From: Clostridiales bacterium oral taxon 876 str. F0540
Lineage (GTDB): Bacteria > Bacillota > Clostridia > Clostridiales > Clostridiaceae
DNA: 64,000 nucleotides
Direction: 5' to 3'
NCBI GenBank assembly: GCA_000466585.1
Contig: KE993505.1
Coordinates: 1 to 64,000, forward strand
In this document: piece after piece, positions 32,889 through 41,995 of the stretch
Position numbering within the stretch: position 1 is the first letter of the stretch
How the letters are laid out: every line of letters begins with the position of its first letter
Notes under the pieces: model-generated
The model's input: the letters and a program-made list of their open reading frames with translations, nothing else
What the model was told of the DNA's origin: nothing
Database searches by the model: none
Translations under genes and position numbers: made by a program

Positions 32889-32926
32889 CCCCCTTTATTC
32901 ATTATATGTATATTGAATAAAGGGGG
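32889..32926 (-). terminator. Hairpin sequestering the ribosome binding site of the small membrane protein
   Basis: A perfect 13-bp stem (CCCCCTTTATTCA with TGAATAAAGGGGG) is followed by TGGATTTTTTGG on the minus strand. The GGGGG of the stem is also the ribosome binding site of the next gene. It could be a terminator, an attenuator or a translation switch. Confidence 0.6.
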
Positions 32927-32933
32927 TTCTGCA

Positions 32934-33659
32934 TTATTTAATCAGCTCCTGAAATTCTTTGCTGTTTCTCACATTATTAAAGTCTACTTCATCCTTTGCA
33001 ATATCTTTTACGGTTGGGTCCATATCTATAGCTGTCTTTAAATTTTTCACTGTATTTTCAACATCTCCCCTTCTGCCATAAATACTTGCTTTTCCATAAT
33101 GGCTCCAAACAAAATTTTCTACTTCCAGAGCTTTGTCATACCACTTTAAAGCATCGTCATATTTTGCATAAAGTTCATACGCTAGTGCTTTGTTAAATCT
33201 AGCATAGCCGTATTCAGGCTTTAACTCTAAAGCTTTGTCTATATTTTTCATACCATCTAAATACTTTTTATCATAACACTGAGCAATTCCCTTTACATTA
33301 TATGCTTTGTAAAATGTATCATCTTCAGCTATAACTTCATCCTCAATTTTAATTGCATCGCTGTATTTTTTATTTTGAAAAGCCTCGTATCCCTTTTGAT
33401 ATTTGTCTTCAATAGCTTTTTGCTTCTCAAGCTTTAAAGCATCCTCCTGTTTCTTTTTCTCCTCTTCCTCCTGCTGTTTTAAGCTACTTTCACTAGGTTT
33501 AATTACTTCATTTTTTACAGAAGAATTTTCATCTGCAAATTTATAGTTTTTGGAATTCTGTCTATTATTTATGGCTGTGTTTATTATTATAGCTACGGCT
33601 GCAACAGCTGCTATGGAGAATATAATAATCTTAGTTTTTAAAGACAACCTGCTAAACAT
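32934..33659 (-). CDS. Membrane-anchored TPR protein
   Basis: The start is the ATG at 33659, preceded by AAGGGGG (the open frame begins at 33686), giving 241 residues. An N-terminal transmembrane helix (about 10-30) is followed by an E/K/Q-rich coiled-coil stretch (about 55-85) and four TPR-like repeats (about 90-240; YQKGYEAFQNKKYSDAIKIEDE, YNVKGIAQCYDKKYLDGMKNIDKAL, RFNKALAYELYAKYDDALKWYDKAL). The TPR part faces outside. Function unknown; the small membrane protein downstream may be a partner. Confidence 0.8.
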   Translation of the reverse strand: MFSRLSLKTKIIIFSIAAVAAVAIIINTAINNRQNSKNYKFADENSSVKNEVIKPSESSLKQQEEEEKKKQEDALKLEKQKAIEDKYQKGYEAFQNKKYSDAIKIEDEVIAEDDTFYKAYNVKGIAQCYDKKYLDGMKNIDKALELKPEYGYARFNKALAYELYAKYDDALKWYDKALEVENFVWSHYGKASIYGRRGDVENTVKNLKTAIDMDPTVKDIAKDEVDFNNVRNSKEFQELIK

Positions 33660-33820
33660 TCTTTTCCCCCTTGTATAAGTGTGCATATGTTCAATATTTC
33701 TATTATACTAAATTTTTTGTAGTATTGTACAGAAACCTATACAAAACAAACCTCAAATAATTAATCATTAGATTTTGTTGTTCATTTTATACAACACTTA
33801 TAATATTTTTAAAAATATTA

Positions 33821-33835
33821 ATGCAATCGCTTGCA
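33821..33835 (+). promoter_or_regulatory. cre (CcpA) site
   Basis: ATGCAATCGCTTGCA matches the consensus WTGNAANCGNWNNCW at every position and overlaps the -35 box of the glucan phosphorylase promoter, a position for repression by CcpA. Confidence 0.75.
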
Positions 33836-33859
33836 CAAATGCTCTTTTTCGTGTATAAT
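33831..33859 (+). promoter_or_regulatory. Sigma-A promoter of the glucan phosphorylase gene
   Basis: TTGCAC (33831-33836), 17-base spacer, perfect TATAAT (33854-33859), about 57 bases upstream of the ATG. Confidence 0.85.
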
Positions 33860-33916
33860 TTCCTTAGAAGTAAATACTAACATTGCTAAAATTTATTTTA
33901 ATATAAGGAGGACACT

Positions 33917-35530
33917 ATGGATAACAAAAACCTTCCTAGAGTTGCCTATTTCTGTATGGAATATGGACTACAATCTGATTTTAAAATGTATGCAGGAGGA
34001 CTTGGGATTCTTGCTGGAGACCACTTAAAGGGTGCTAAAGATTTAAATTTACCTTTAGTAGCTATAGGACTTAAATGGAAACAAGGCTACGGAGATCAAG
34101 TGATTGGTGCTGACGGAAAGCCATATGATGCTTATAAAAATTATGAATATGATTTCTTAGAAGATACTGGAGTTAAAGTAACAGTTAAAATAAGAAACAT
34201 AGATGTAGTATGCAAGGTTTGGAAAACTGAAAAGTTTGGAAATAACCCACTATATCTTTTGGACACAGACATTCCTGAAAACGGAGAAAGATGGATAACT
34301 GGACAGCTTTATGGCTGGTTTGGAGAAGAAAGAATTGCTCAGGAAATAGTACTTGGTATTGGTGGAGTTAAGGCACTTAGAGCTCTTGAAATACCAGTTG
34401 ATGTATATCACTTTAATGAAGGTCATGCAGATTTAGCTGCAATTGAGCTTATTAGAGAAAAGATGTGTTCCGGAATGAGCTTTGAAGAAGCTTGGAAAGC
34501 TACAAGAGAAGAAGTTGTATTTACAACCCACACTCCAATAGTTCAAGGTAATGAATCTCACCCAATTGATAAGCTTGAATTTATGGGAGCTTTCAATGGA
34601 TTAACTAAGGATCAGATGATTAGACTTGGTGGAGATCCATTTAATATGACTGTAGCAGGTCTTAGACTTTCCAGAAAAGCAAATGCTGTTGCAAAGCTTC
34701 ATGCTGAAACTGCAAACAAAATGTGGAAAGAAGTAGCCGGCCGCTCAGAAATTATAGCAATAACTAATGCTATACATACACCAACTTGGGTAGATGAAAG
34801 AATAACAAAAGCTTATGAAGGAAATGGAGATCTTTGGTCTTCTCACATGGAAGTAAAAAAAGAACTTGTATCCTTTGTAAAAGAAAGAACAGGAATACAG
34901 CTTGATGCTGATAAGCTCCTTATTGGTTTCTCAAGAAGAGCAGCACCTTATAAGAGAAGCGACCTTATCTTCAGCAAACCAGAAGTTATCGAGCCATATT
35001 TAAGAGATGGAAAAGTTCAAATCGTATTCTCAGGAAAAGCTCATCCACTTGATGATACTGGAAAAGCAATAGTAGCTAACTTAGTTGCTATGATGAAAAA
35101 GTATCCAAATGCTGTAGTATTCCTTGAAAACTATGATATGACTATAGGTAGAATGTTAACTAGAGGTTCTGATATTTGGCTAAATAATCCTATAAGACCA
35201 CTAGAAGCTTCAGGTACTTCAGGAATGAAGGCTGCTATGAATGGTGTTCTTAACTGCTCTATACTTGATGGATGGTGGCCAGAAGCCTGCATCGATGGAG
35301 TTAACGGATGGCAGTTTGGTGATGGAGTTTCAGAAGGTGAAGTTCCAGATATTAATGAACATGATAGAGAAGCTTTATATGACACACTTCTTAATAGAGT
35401 TGTTCCTACCTATTATGAAAATAGAACTAAATGGGTAGAAATGATGAGAGAAAGTATAAGAACAACTAGAGATGAATTTGCAACTAAGAGAATGCTTGAA
35501 CAATATTATAACGAGCTTTATACTAAGTAA
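33917..35530 (+). CDS. glgP: Alpha-glucan (glycogen/maltodextrin) phosphorylase, short form
   Basis: A 537-residue GT35 phosphorylase that releases glucose-1-phosphate from alpha-1,4-glucans. It is the compact type, shorter than the usual 750-850-residue enzymes and starting with RVAYFCMEYGLQ. The pyridoxal-phosphate lysine motif EASGTSGMKAAMNG is near residue 435, and SRRAAPYKRSDL and FHFNEGH-like YHFNEGHADLA are conserved. It is monocistronic with a strong promoter, a perfect cre site and its own terminator, so storage glucan use should be repressed when sugar is plentiful. Confidence 0.94.
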   Translation: MDNKNLPRVAYFCMEYGLQSDFKMYAGGLGILAGDHLKGAKDLNLPLVAIGLKWKQGYGDQVIGADGKPYDAYKNYEYDFLEDTGVKVTVKIRNIDVVCKVWKTEKFGNNPLYLLDTDIPENGERWITGQLYGWFGEERIAQEIVLGIGGVKALRALEIPVDVYHFNEGHADLAAIELIREKMCSGMSFEEAWKATREEVVFTTHTPIVQGNESHPIDKLEFMGAFNGLTKDQMIRLGGDPFNMTVAGLRLSRKANAVAKLHAETANKMWKEVAGRSEIIAITNAIHTPTWVDERITKAYEGNGDLWSSHMEVKKELVSFVKERTGIQLDADKLLIGFSRRAAPYKRSDLIFSKPEVIEPYLRDGKVQIVFSGKAHPLDDTGKAIVANLVAMMKKYPNAVVFLENYDMTIGRMLTRGSDIWLNNPIRPLEASGTSGMKAAMNGVLNCSILDGWWPEACIDGVNGWQFGDGVSEGEVPDINEHDREALYDTLLNRVVPTYYENRTKWVEMMRESIRTTRDEFATKRMLEQYYNELYTK

Positions 35531-35587
35531 TTTATAAATATTGCTAGTTTCTTTTTAAATATATTATACAATTTTCCCTTTACAGTG

Positions 35588-35616
35588 AAAGGCACGGATT
35601 TACTCCGTGCCTTTTT
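35588..35616. terminator. Bidirectional terminator, glgP / citG
   Basis: AAAGGCACGGA / TCCGTGCCTTTTT, 11-bp stem with a five-base loop. One arm encodes the last codons of citG (EKGTE). Confidence 0.9.
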
Positions 35617-36481
35617 CTGCAAAATAACTTTCTGCTAAACTTAGAAATACTGTTAGTCCAAGCAGATCAGCACTTCCCCCCGGACTTATATTTCTTCTTT
35701 TAAATTCTTTATCCATTTCATAAACAGCATCTACTCCAAAATCTGTTTTCATTCCTCCTAAGGCTGTTATGAATTTAGCCTTAGCCTGAACTTCTTTAAG
35801 TACGTCTATGGAGTGCCTATGAAGTACTGTTGTATCTTCGCAAAACTGCATTATCCCAATTAGAGTATGTATTAGTCTATCATTTATATAAAGTTCTTTG
35901 GTTTTATTATAAAAGTCTATAGCAAAATCAAAGACTATAGGAAGACCTTTCTCTACTTCTCCTCTGATTCCTGAGATTCCATGCAGTTTAAATAATTTCT
36001 CACCATGTGATAACTTTTCATCTGGAAAACTTTTTTTAGCTTCTAATTCTCTTTGTGTCATCCCTTCTGTCATATCCATTATTATTTGTCTTACTTCTTT
36101 AAAATCTTTATTATCATATATAGCTTTAGACACAGCAGCACAAGCTATTCCCATCAAAAACAACATCCCTTTATGAGTATTTATGCCTCCTGTCGCTTTA
36201 AACATTTCATTTTCACCAATAATGCCAATCTGTCGAATAGATTCAAAAACTTTCTTTGGTTCATCATTGGTTAAGCCTGCCTCACAGCAGAGAATTAATG
36301 GTTTGATGAGTGAAACAGTGCTATCAATAAACATAAAATACTCCATGTCCTTATGAGCCCCGTCTGATACCGGAGAAACTAGACCAGGAGAAGGAAAACA
36401 GGCTGCTTCATAAGAAATAGCCTGTATAGCAAAACTACTGATTTTAAAAGCAATATCCGATATTTTATAAGCTTTATTCAT
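35600..36481 (-). CDS. citG: Triphosphoribosyl-dephospho-CoA synthase
   Basis: CitG (293 residues) makes 2'-(5''-triphosphoribosyl)-3'-dephospho-CoA, the precursor of the prosthetic group of citrate/citramalate lyase. LVSPVSDGAHKDMEYF, AGLTNDEPKKVFE, TGGINTHKG and SPGGSADLLGLTVFL are typical. It is the last gene of the glutamate operon. No citX homologue (the transferase that loads the group onto the acyl carrier) is seen in the window; it may lie elsewhere. Confidence 0.93.
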   Translation of the reverse strand: MNKAYKISDIAFKISSFAIQAISYEAACFPSPGLVSPVSDGAHKDMEYFMFIDSTVSLIKPLILCCEAGLTNDEPKKVFESIRQIGIIGENEMFKATGGINTHKGMLFLMGIACAAVSKAIYDNKDFKEVRQIIMDMTEGMTQRELEAKKSFPDEKLSHGEKLFKLHGISGIRGEVEKGLPIVFDFAIDFYNKTKELYINDRLIHTLIGIMQFCEDTTVLHRHSIDVLKEVQAKAKFITALGGMKTDFGVDAVYEMDKEFKRRNISPGGSADLLGLTVFLSLAESYFAEKGTE

Positions 36482-36507
36482 AAAGAATCTCCGTATATAA
36501 ATTTAAA

Positions 36508-37548
36508 TTAATGTGGTGTATTGCTGATTTTAATTTTTTCAATTATCTCTTTAGCACCATCTGAATTTAAAAAATCCCAAGTTACATCTGGTACTATATC
36601 TTTCAATTCATGCATCCTATTCTGTCTTATATAATCTCTTACTTCAGAAGCACTTATAGCATGCTCATTATATATTTTACGTTGAATTACACGCAACTCT
36701 ATTCCATTGCTACTTAGTGTTTCTCCTAAAGCTTCATTATATGCATTGGTTACCCTGCAATAAGGTTCTGTGCCAACATATCTTCTTTTTATATTAAGTT
36801 TTTTACAAAAATATTCTGCAAAAATACTCGCGTCAAGTTCTGTGTATGCTCTTAGTTTTTCTCCCTCTTCTCTTAGAAAATAAGAAGGAAAGGTGGCAGA
36901 AGAAATTATATATTCCCCACCAGGTATAACTTTAACGTTTTTTAGATGAGCTGTTCCCTCTTTTACTAACTTGTATCTTATATCAAAAGGAAATAAGGAT
37001 TTATTTTCTTCTACTATAAAGACTAAAACTTCCTTATTTTCCTCTGATGCTTTTTCAATCAGATATTTATGTCCAAGAGTAAAAGGGTTGCAGTTCATGA
37101 CAAGAGCTGCCTTTTCATTAGTACTTATATCGTATTTTTTAATCATTTTTTCAATATAAGTATTAATATTATACATTCCACTTTCAAGCAGCGCCACATC
37201 TTTAACCTGATACACAGTCTTAAATCCTAGTGATGAAAAAATTGATATATTTTTAGGCTTTGTAAAAATAAAACTATGATATATTCCTTCTTCAAATAAC
37301 CTGTCAATTAAACTTGTTATTAAAGTGGATGTTATTCCCTCTCCTCTTAAAGCTTCATCTACCGCAAAGCATTTAAGTATATTTTTAGCTTTAGAACAAG
37401 TTGCTTTAATCTCACCTTGTTCTTTTATAACTAAGGAATAATCTATATCATTATCTAAACCTAAATCAAATTTATTCAAGAATTTTTCTAATTCAGATTT
37501 ATCTTCTTTAGAATTTAAGTTTAATCTCTGGACTTCTAATCCATACAT
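36508..37548 (-). CDS. citC: [Citrate (pro-3S)-lyase] ligase-type acetylating enzyme
   Basis: A 346-residue ligase that uses ATP and acetate to acetylate the thiol of the lyase acyl carrier, turning on the enzyme. An N-terminal GNAT-like domain (about 1-120, EALRGEGITSTLITSLIDRLF) precedes a nucleotidyltransferase domain with NCNPFTLGHKYLIEKA (the HxGH-type motif in variant form) and ISASEVR. It lies in the operon directly after citF. Here it should act on citramalate lyase. Confidence 0.94.
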   Translation of the reverse strand: MYGLEVQRLNLNSKEDKSELEKFLNKFDLGLDNDIDYSLVIKEQGEIKATCSKAKNILKCFAVDEALRGEGITSTLITSLIDRLFEEGIYHSFIFTKPKNISIFSSLGFKTVYQVKDVALLESGMYNINTYIEKMIKKYDISTNEKAALVMNCNPFTLGHKYLIEKASEENKEVLVFIVEENKSLFPFDIRYKLVKEGTAHLKNVKVIPGGEYIISSATFPSYFLREEGEKLRAYTELDASIFAEYFCKKLNIKRRYVGTEPYCRVTNAYNEALGETLSSNGIELRVIQRKIYNEHAISASEVRDYIRQNRMHELKDIVPDVTWDFLNSDGAKEIIEKIKISNTPH

Positions 37549-37559
37549 TTTACTCTCTC

Positions 37560-39101
37560 CTAATCAATTACCTTTCTAACGACATCAATAACTGTTCCGT
37601 CCCTGTACTCTACTACAGCAACTATGTCTTCAGATAATTTTATATTATTAGGTTTCCCTGTAATTTTTTCTGCTAAATCCTTTAGTTCTTTAATAGTCAT
37701 AACAGGCAAATTGGTTTCCTTAAGCTTTTCAATTAAGTCAGTTCTCTTAGGATTAACTGCTATGCCTCTTTCAGTAACTAAAACATCTATGCTTTCACCA
37801 GGTGTAGTTACTGTTGTAACATTTTCTTTAATTATTGGAAGTCTTGCCTTTACAAGATTGGTTACCACAATAGCAAGCTTAGAGCCTGCAGCAGTATCGC
37901 TGTGTCCTCCTGAGCCTCCCATTATTTTTCCATCAGAACCAGTTGTTACATTTACATTAAAGTCTAAATCTATTTCAGTTGCTCCCAATATCATGACATC
38001 CAGATTATTTACAACTGCACCCTTGTTATGTGGATTTGCATACATGGAAGCTGACATTGATTGATGCTTAGGATTTTCTCTATAGGATTCAACAGCTTTT
38101 AAATCAAAGCATTGTACGTCGAGCAAGGAAATAAACAAACCTTCTTCAAGCATTTCTACAATGTATCCTGTTGTTCCTCCTGCAGCGAAGCTTCCAACAA
38201 CGCCTTCCTTTTTCATAATTTCCTTAAGCTCTGCTGCTACTGCAAGTGAGGTTCCACCTGCTCCTGTTTGGAAAGATAGCCCCTCCTTAACAAGTCCTGA
38301 AGCTTTCATAACTTCTGCAGCCATTTTAGCAATTTTAAGTCCTACAGGATCCTTTGTTATTTTAGTAGTCCCAGAAACTATTCCTGCTGGATTTCCGATA
38401 GAATCTACTTTTACAACATAATCGACATATATTTGACTTATTTCAATTGGGCATGCTGGATACTGAACTAAATTATCAGTTATTGCAACAACTTTATCAG
38501 CATATTCTGCATCTGATACTGCATATCCTAGTGCACCGCAGGCAGATTTTCCTGTTACTCCATTTATGTTTCCATAAGTATCAGCTGTTGGAGCTGCGAT
38601 AAAGGCTGCATCAATGTGTAAATCACCGCTTTCTATAGCTCTAGGTCTTCCCCCATGTGTTTGCATGACAGCACACTTCTTAAGATATCCTCTTGATACT
38701 GCTTCTGCTACAGGGCCAGACATGTAGTTAGCATATATTCCTGTTATTGTACCATTCTTTATAAGTTCCACCATAGGCGCATGTACAGGAAATATTGAAC
38801 TTGCCGCTATCGTAAGGTCTTTTATTCCTTTCTTATGTATAACCTCTAGAACCATATTTAAAACATAATCACCATTTCTTAAATGATGGTGAAAAGATAT
38901 TGTCATTCCATCCTTTAATCCTATCTTTTCTATGGCTTCTTCAATACCTTCCAATACCTTGTTATCATAAGGAGTAACAGTTGTAACCTTAACAGCCTTT
39001 TTCTCCTTTATTCCCATGTTTGAAAAAGCACCTTCAAAAGGATTAACTGATCCATATCCATTTATATATTCCGGAATTTCTCTTCCTAATACGTTCTTCA
39101 T
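37560..39101 (-). CDS. citF: Citrate/citramalate lyase alpha subunit
   Basis: A 513-residue CoA-transferase-like subunit that exchanges the acetyl group on the acyl carrier for the substrate, forming citramalyl- (or citryl-) ACP. SFHHHLRNGDYVLN, GSFAAGGTTGYIVEML and GGSGGHSDTAAGSK are hallmarks. Its ATG overlaps the citE stop by one base, as do the citD/citE junctions. Context (mesaconase and methylaspartase upstream) points to citramalate rather than citrate as substrate. Confidence 0.94.
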   Translation of the reverse strand: MKNVLGREIPEYINGYGSVNPFEGAFSNMGIKEKKAVKVTTVTPYDNKVLEGIEEAIEKIGLKDGMTISFHHHLRNGDYVLNMVLEVIHKKGIKDLTIAASSIFPVHAPMVELIKNGTITGIYANYMSGPVAEAVSRGYLKKCAVMQTHGGRPRAIESGDLHIDAAFIAAPTADTYGNINGVTGKSACGALGYAVSDAEYADKVVAITDNLVQYPACPIEISQIYVDYVVKVDSIGNPAGIVSGTTKITKDPVGLKIAKMAAEVMKASGLVKEGLSFQTGAGGTSLAVAAELKEIMKKEGVVGSFAAGGTTGYIVEMLEEGLFISLLDVQCFDLKAVESYRENPKHQSMSASMYANPHNKGAVVNNLDVMILGATEIDLDFNVNVTTGSDGKIMGGSGGHSDTAAGSKLAIVVTNLVKARLPIIKENVTTVTTPGESIDVLVTERGIAVNPKRTDLIEKLKETNLPVMTIKELKDLAEKITGKPNNIKLSEDIVAVVEYRDGTVIDVVRKVID

Positions 39102-39976
39102 TATCTTATCACTCCCAACATCTTAGCAAGCTCCACTGTATTGGTTGCTCTATTTATTATTGGAGCATCTACCATTTTACCGTCTATTGAAAATACGCCT
39201 TTGCCTTCTCTCTTTGCTTCTTCCATAGCATCAAGAATTCTAAGTGCATGTTTAATTTCTGCTTCTGTAGGAGCAAATATGGAGTGTATAGTGTCTATTT
39301 GTCTTGGATTTATAGAAGCTTTTCCTGTCATGCCAAGACTTTTTGCTTTTGCAGTATCTAAAGCCAAACCTTCATAATCATTTGTATCTGTAAAAGGTGT
39401 ATCTATTGCATCAACCTTTAGGGCTTTGCAGGCTGTAGCTACTTTATTTCTGGCATAGAAAATCTCTTCTCCTTCTTTAGTTCTTTTAATTCCTAAATCA
39501 GCAGTTAAGTCTTCACCGCCTAAAAGAACACCTACAACCCTTTTTGAAGCTCTTATTACATCATAGACTGTTTCAAGTCCATAAGCTGTTTCAACCAATG
39601 GTATTATTTTAATACTATTTTCCTCAAGACCTTCTTCTTTTTCTATTCTATTAAGCATTTCATCTACAGTCTTTATTTCCTGCTCATCTGCTTTTGGAAC
39701 CATTAGTGTATCAGGTTTTACTCTTGCGATAACCTCAACATCCTCTGCTCCAAATTCGTTATCTAATGGATTTATTCTTACTACTACTTCTACATTTGAA
39801 TAATCTATATTTTTTATTGCTTCTCTTACTAATATTCTTGCACTATCCTTTTCTGATATACTTACAGCATCCTCTAAATCTAGTATTACAGAGTCAGCTC
39901 CAAGTATTCCTGCATTAAGAAGCATTCCAGGATTATTCCCTGGCATGAAAAGCATAGTTCTTCTTAACTTTTTCAT
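39101..39976 (-). CDS. citE: Citrate/citramalate lyase beta subunit
   Basis: A 291-residue TIM-barrel lyase that splits citramalyl-ACP to acetyl-ACP and pyruvate. LFMPGNNPGML, DLEDAVS (metal-binding Glu/Asp), VRINP and GGEDLTADLG are conserved. It overlaps both neighbours by one base (stop/start), so the three lyase subunits are made in step. Citrate lyase in the strict sense would give oxaloacetate; sequence alone does not separate the two. Confidence 0.95.
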   Translation of the reverse strand: MKKLRRTMLFMPGNNPGMLLNAGILGADSVILDLEDAVSISEKDSARILVREAIKNIDYSNVEVVVRINPLDNEFGAEDVEVIARVKPDTLMVPKADEQEIKTVDEMLNRIEKEEGLEENSIKIIPLVETAYGLETVYDVIRASKRVVGVLLGGEDLTADLGIKRTKEGEEIFYARNKVATACKALKVDAIDTPFTDTNDYEGLALDTAKAKSLGMTGKASINPRQIDTIHSIFAPTEAEIKHALRILDAMEEAKREGKGVFSIDGKMVDAPIINRATNTVELAKMLGVIR

Positions 39977-40245
39977 TACTCACTCACCGCCCTTTTAATA
40001 GCAGTTTCTATTCTTGCTTCAATAGCATAATCTAAAGCGCCCTTATCTTGAGCTTTAATTATAATATCTTCGATACCCATAGATTTTATTTTATCTAAAA
40101 TAACTTTTCTTATTTGCTCGCCAAACTGTTTCATAACTATGCTCTCAAGTTCAAGCTCTATCCCACCTGCTTCATTTGGCATAACCATGATTAGTATATC
40201 ATTAGATTCTAGTGTTCCTGCCTTTGCTACTTTGGTTATCTTCAT
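39976..40245 (-). CDS. citD: Citrate/citramalate lyase acyl carrier (gamma) subunit
   Basis: An 89-residue acyl carrier protein that holds the phosphoribosyl-dephospho-CoA arm. The attachment serine is in AGTLESNDILI (residue 14), the normal position. The first of the three lyase subunits; the ATG follows GAGGTTGGTG. A long gap with hairpins (40246-40392) separates it from the mesaconase genes. Confidence 0.95.
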   Translation of the reverse strand: MKITKVAKAGTLESNDILIMVMPNEAGGIELELESIVMKQFGEQIRKVILDKIKSMGIEDIIIKAQDKGALDYAIEARIETAIKRAVSE

Positions 40246-40266
40246 AAAATCACCAACCTCATGTTT

Positions 40267-40314
40267 AATTATTAGTAATTAATAATTGAAAAAGGCTTTG
40301 CTTAGCAAAGCCTT
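40267..40314 (-). repeat. Two hairpins in the fumB-citD gap
   Basis: AAGGCTTTGC-TAA-GCAAAGCCTT followed by TTTTTC in the minus direction (40292-40314), then a second palindrome AATTATTA / TAATAATT (40267-40287). The first looks like an intra-operon terminator that would reduce expression of citD and later genes; it may also be part of the dispersed repeat family. Confidence 0.6.
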
Positions 40315-40392
40315 AATTTAAGCATATAATAATTCTACTCAAAACTTTACTATTAAAATATTTAATCTGCTTTATAATTGTTGATTATTAGC

Positions 40393-40950
40393 TTACTTTA
40401 AACTGTCTAAGTATTGTCTTTGCCCTATCTCATAGAGATTATTTCCTTCTGAGTCTATAACCACTACAACAGGAAAATCCTTAACTACAAGTTTTCTTAT
40501 AGCCTCTGCACCTAAATCTTCATAAGCTACTATTTCAGCTTCTGTAACTGACTTTCCTATTAGTGCAGCAGCTCCTCCTATTGCAGCAAAATATACTGCT
40601 GTATTTTTCTTTATGGAGTCTATTACTTCTGGTCCTCTTAGACCTTTTCCAATCATTCCTTTAAGGCCTATATCTAATAATCTTGGAGAATATGGATCCA
40701 TTCTATAGCTTGTTGTTGGTCCTGCTGAACCTATTACTTCTCCAGGCTTAGGAGGAGTTGGTCCAACATAATATATTATTGCATCCTTAACATCTATAGG
40801 AAGCTTCTCTCCTTTATCTAAAAGCTCAACTAATCTTTTGTGAGCTGCATCTCTAGCTGTATATATAGTTCCTGTAATAAGAACGCTGTCTCCTGCCTTA
40901 AGGTCTTTAACCTTTTCTTCTGTAAGCGGAGTTGTTATTTTCTTTTCCAT
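40393..40950 (-). CDS. fumB: Mesaconase/fumarase-type hydratase, beta subunit
   Basis: A 185-residue class I (iron-sulfur) hydro-lyase beta subunit. YYVGPTPPKPGEVIGSAGPTTSYRMDPY and the later KKNTAVYFAAIGGAAAL are the family signatures. With the alpha subunit it adds water to mesaconate to give (S)-citramalate in glutamate-fermenting clostridia; fumarate hydration is the alternative. The gene order between methylaspartase and the lyase supports mesaconase. Stop and start of alpha and beta are 24 bases apart. Confidence 0.92.
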   Translation of the reverse strand: MEKKITTPLTEEKVKDLKAGDSVLITGTIYTARDAAHKRLVELLDKGEKLPIDVKDAIIYYVGPTPPKPGEVIGSAGPTTSYRMDPYSPRLLDIGLKGMIGKGLRGPEVIDSIKKNTAVYFAAIGGAAALIGKSVTEAEIVAYEDLGAEAIRKLVVKDFPVVVVIDSEGNNLYEIGQRQYLDSLK

Positions 40951-40974
40951 AACTTTTGTCCCCCTTATTAATTT

Positions 40975-41817
40975 TTATAGCTCAATTTCAGCATGTCTTG
41001 TCGCATGACAGCTTATATTTACTGCTACTGGAAGTCCTGCTATGTGAGTTGGATAAGCTTCAATATTGACGCAAAGAGCTGTGCTTCTTCCTCCAAAGCC
41101 CTGTGGTCCTATCCCAAGTGCATTAACCTTTTGAAGTAATTCTTCTTCAAGTTCTGCATAGAAAGGATCATCATTTCTTTTTGTTGTAGGTCTAAGAAGA
41201 GACTTCTTTGCAAGTAACGCTGATTTTTCAAAAGTACCGCCTATTCCAACTCCAACAATTATAGGAGGACATGGATTAGGTCCCGCTTCTTTAACAGTCT
41301 GCAAAATAAAATTCTTAACGCCTTCAACACCGTCAGCAGGCCTTAACATTTTAAGCTTACTCATATTTTCAGAACCAAACCCCTTTGGAGAAACTGTTAT
41401 CTTAATCTTATCTCCAGGTACTATATCATAATGTATAACTGCTGGTGTATTGTCACCAGTATTAACCCTATTTAAAGGATCTTTTACTACTGATTTTCTT
41501 AAATATCCATCAGCATATCCCTGTCTCACACCTTCATTAATTGCATCTTCAAGCATTCCGCCTACAATGTGCACATCCTGCCCAAGATCTACGAATACAC
41601 AAGTCATTCCAGTATCTTGACACATAGGCATGTTTTGATTCTTTGCTATACCTGCGTTTTCAAGTATCTTCTCAAGAATATCTTTTGCTATTGCCCAGTC
41701 CTCTTCCTTATAAGCCTCTTCAAGCTTTTGTTTTATATCATCTGATAAATAATAATTAGCATCTATGCAAAGCTTTCTAACAGCCTTGATTATTTCATCA
41801 ACATGAATTTCTCTCAT
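40975..41817 (-). CDS. fumA: Mesaconase/fumarase-type hydratase, alpha subunit
   Basis: A 280-residue class I hydratase alpha subunit carrying an oxygen-sensitive [4Fe-4S] cluster. The first cluster cysteine is in NMPMCQDTGMTCVF (about 57-70); later ones fit PNPCPPIIVGVGIGG and NISCHATRHAE. The open frame starts at a GTG at 41826, inside the ribosome binding site; the ATG at 41817 (eight bases after AAGGAG) is taken as start. Expected reaction: mesaconate to citramalate, coupled with the beta subunit. Confidence 0.93.
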   Translation of the reverse strand: MREIHVDEIIKAVRKLCIDANYYLSDDIKQKLEEAYKEEDWAIAKDILEKILENAGIAKNQNMPMCQDTGMTCVFVDLGQDVHIVGGMLEDAINEGVRQGYADGYLRKSVVKDPLNRVNTGDNTPAVIHYDIVPGDKIKITVSPKGFGSENMSKLKMLRPADGVEGVKNFILQTVKEAGPNPCPPIIVGVGIGGTFEKSALLAKKSLLRPTTKRNDDPFYAELEEELLQKVNALGIGPQGFGGRSTALCVNIEAYPTHIAGLPVAVNISCHATRHAEIEL

Positions 41818-41852
41818 ACTTAACACTCCTTTTTATTAAAAATATAAAACAA

Positions 41853-41990
41853 ATGAAGAATGAAAAAATGAAGAATGAAGAACATTGGCGAAAAGTCCCT
41901 ATGAGACTTTTTAATAATATTATTCATAGGAAATCCCCTAAGGGATTTCCATCATTCATTCTTCATTCTTAATTCTTCATTCTTCATTAA
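41853..41990 (-). repeat. Intergenic repeat cluster, mal-fumA gap
   Basis: The gap consists of repeated GAAGAATGAAGAATTAAGAAT-like units (minus strand) around two hairpins: GGAAATCCC-TTAG-GGGATTTCC (41929-41950) and AAAAGTC..GACTTTT (41891-41911). GAAGAATGA-type units recur on both sides. Very similar hairpins occur at 43287-43308 and 13321-13340. Confidence 0.75.
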
Positions 41991-41995
41991 CTCTG

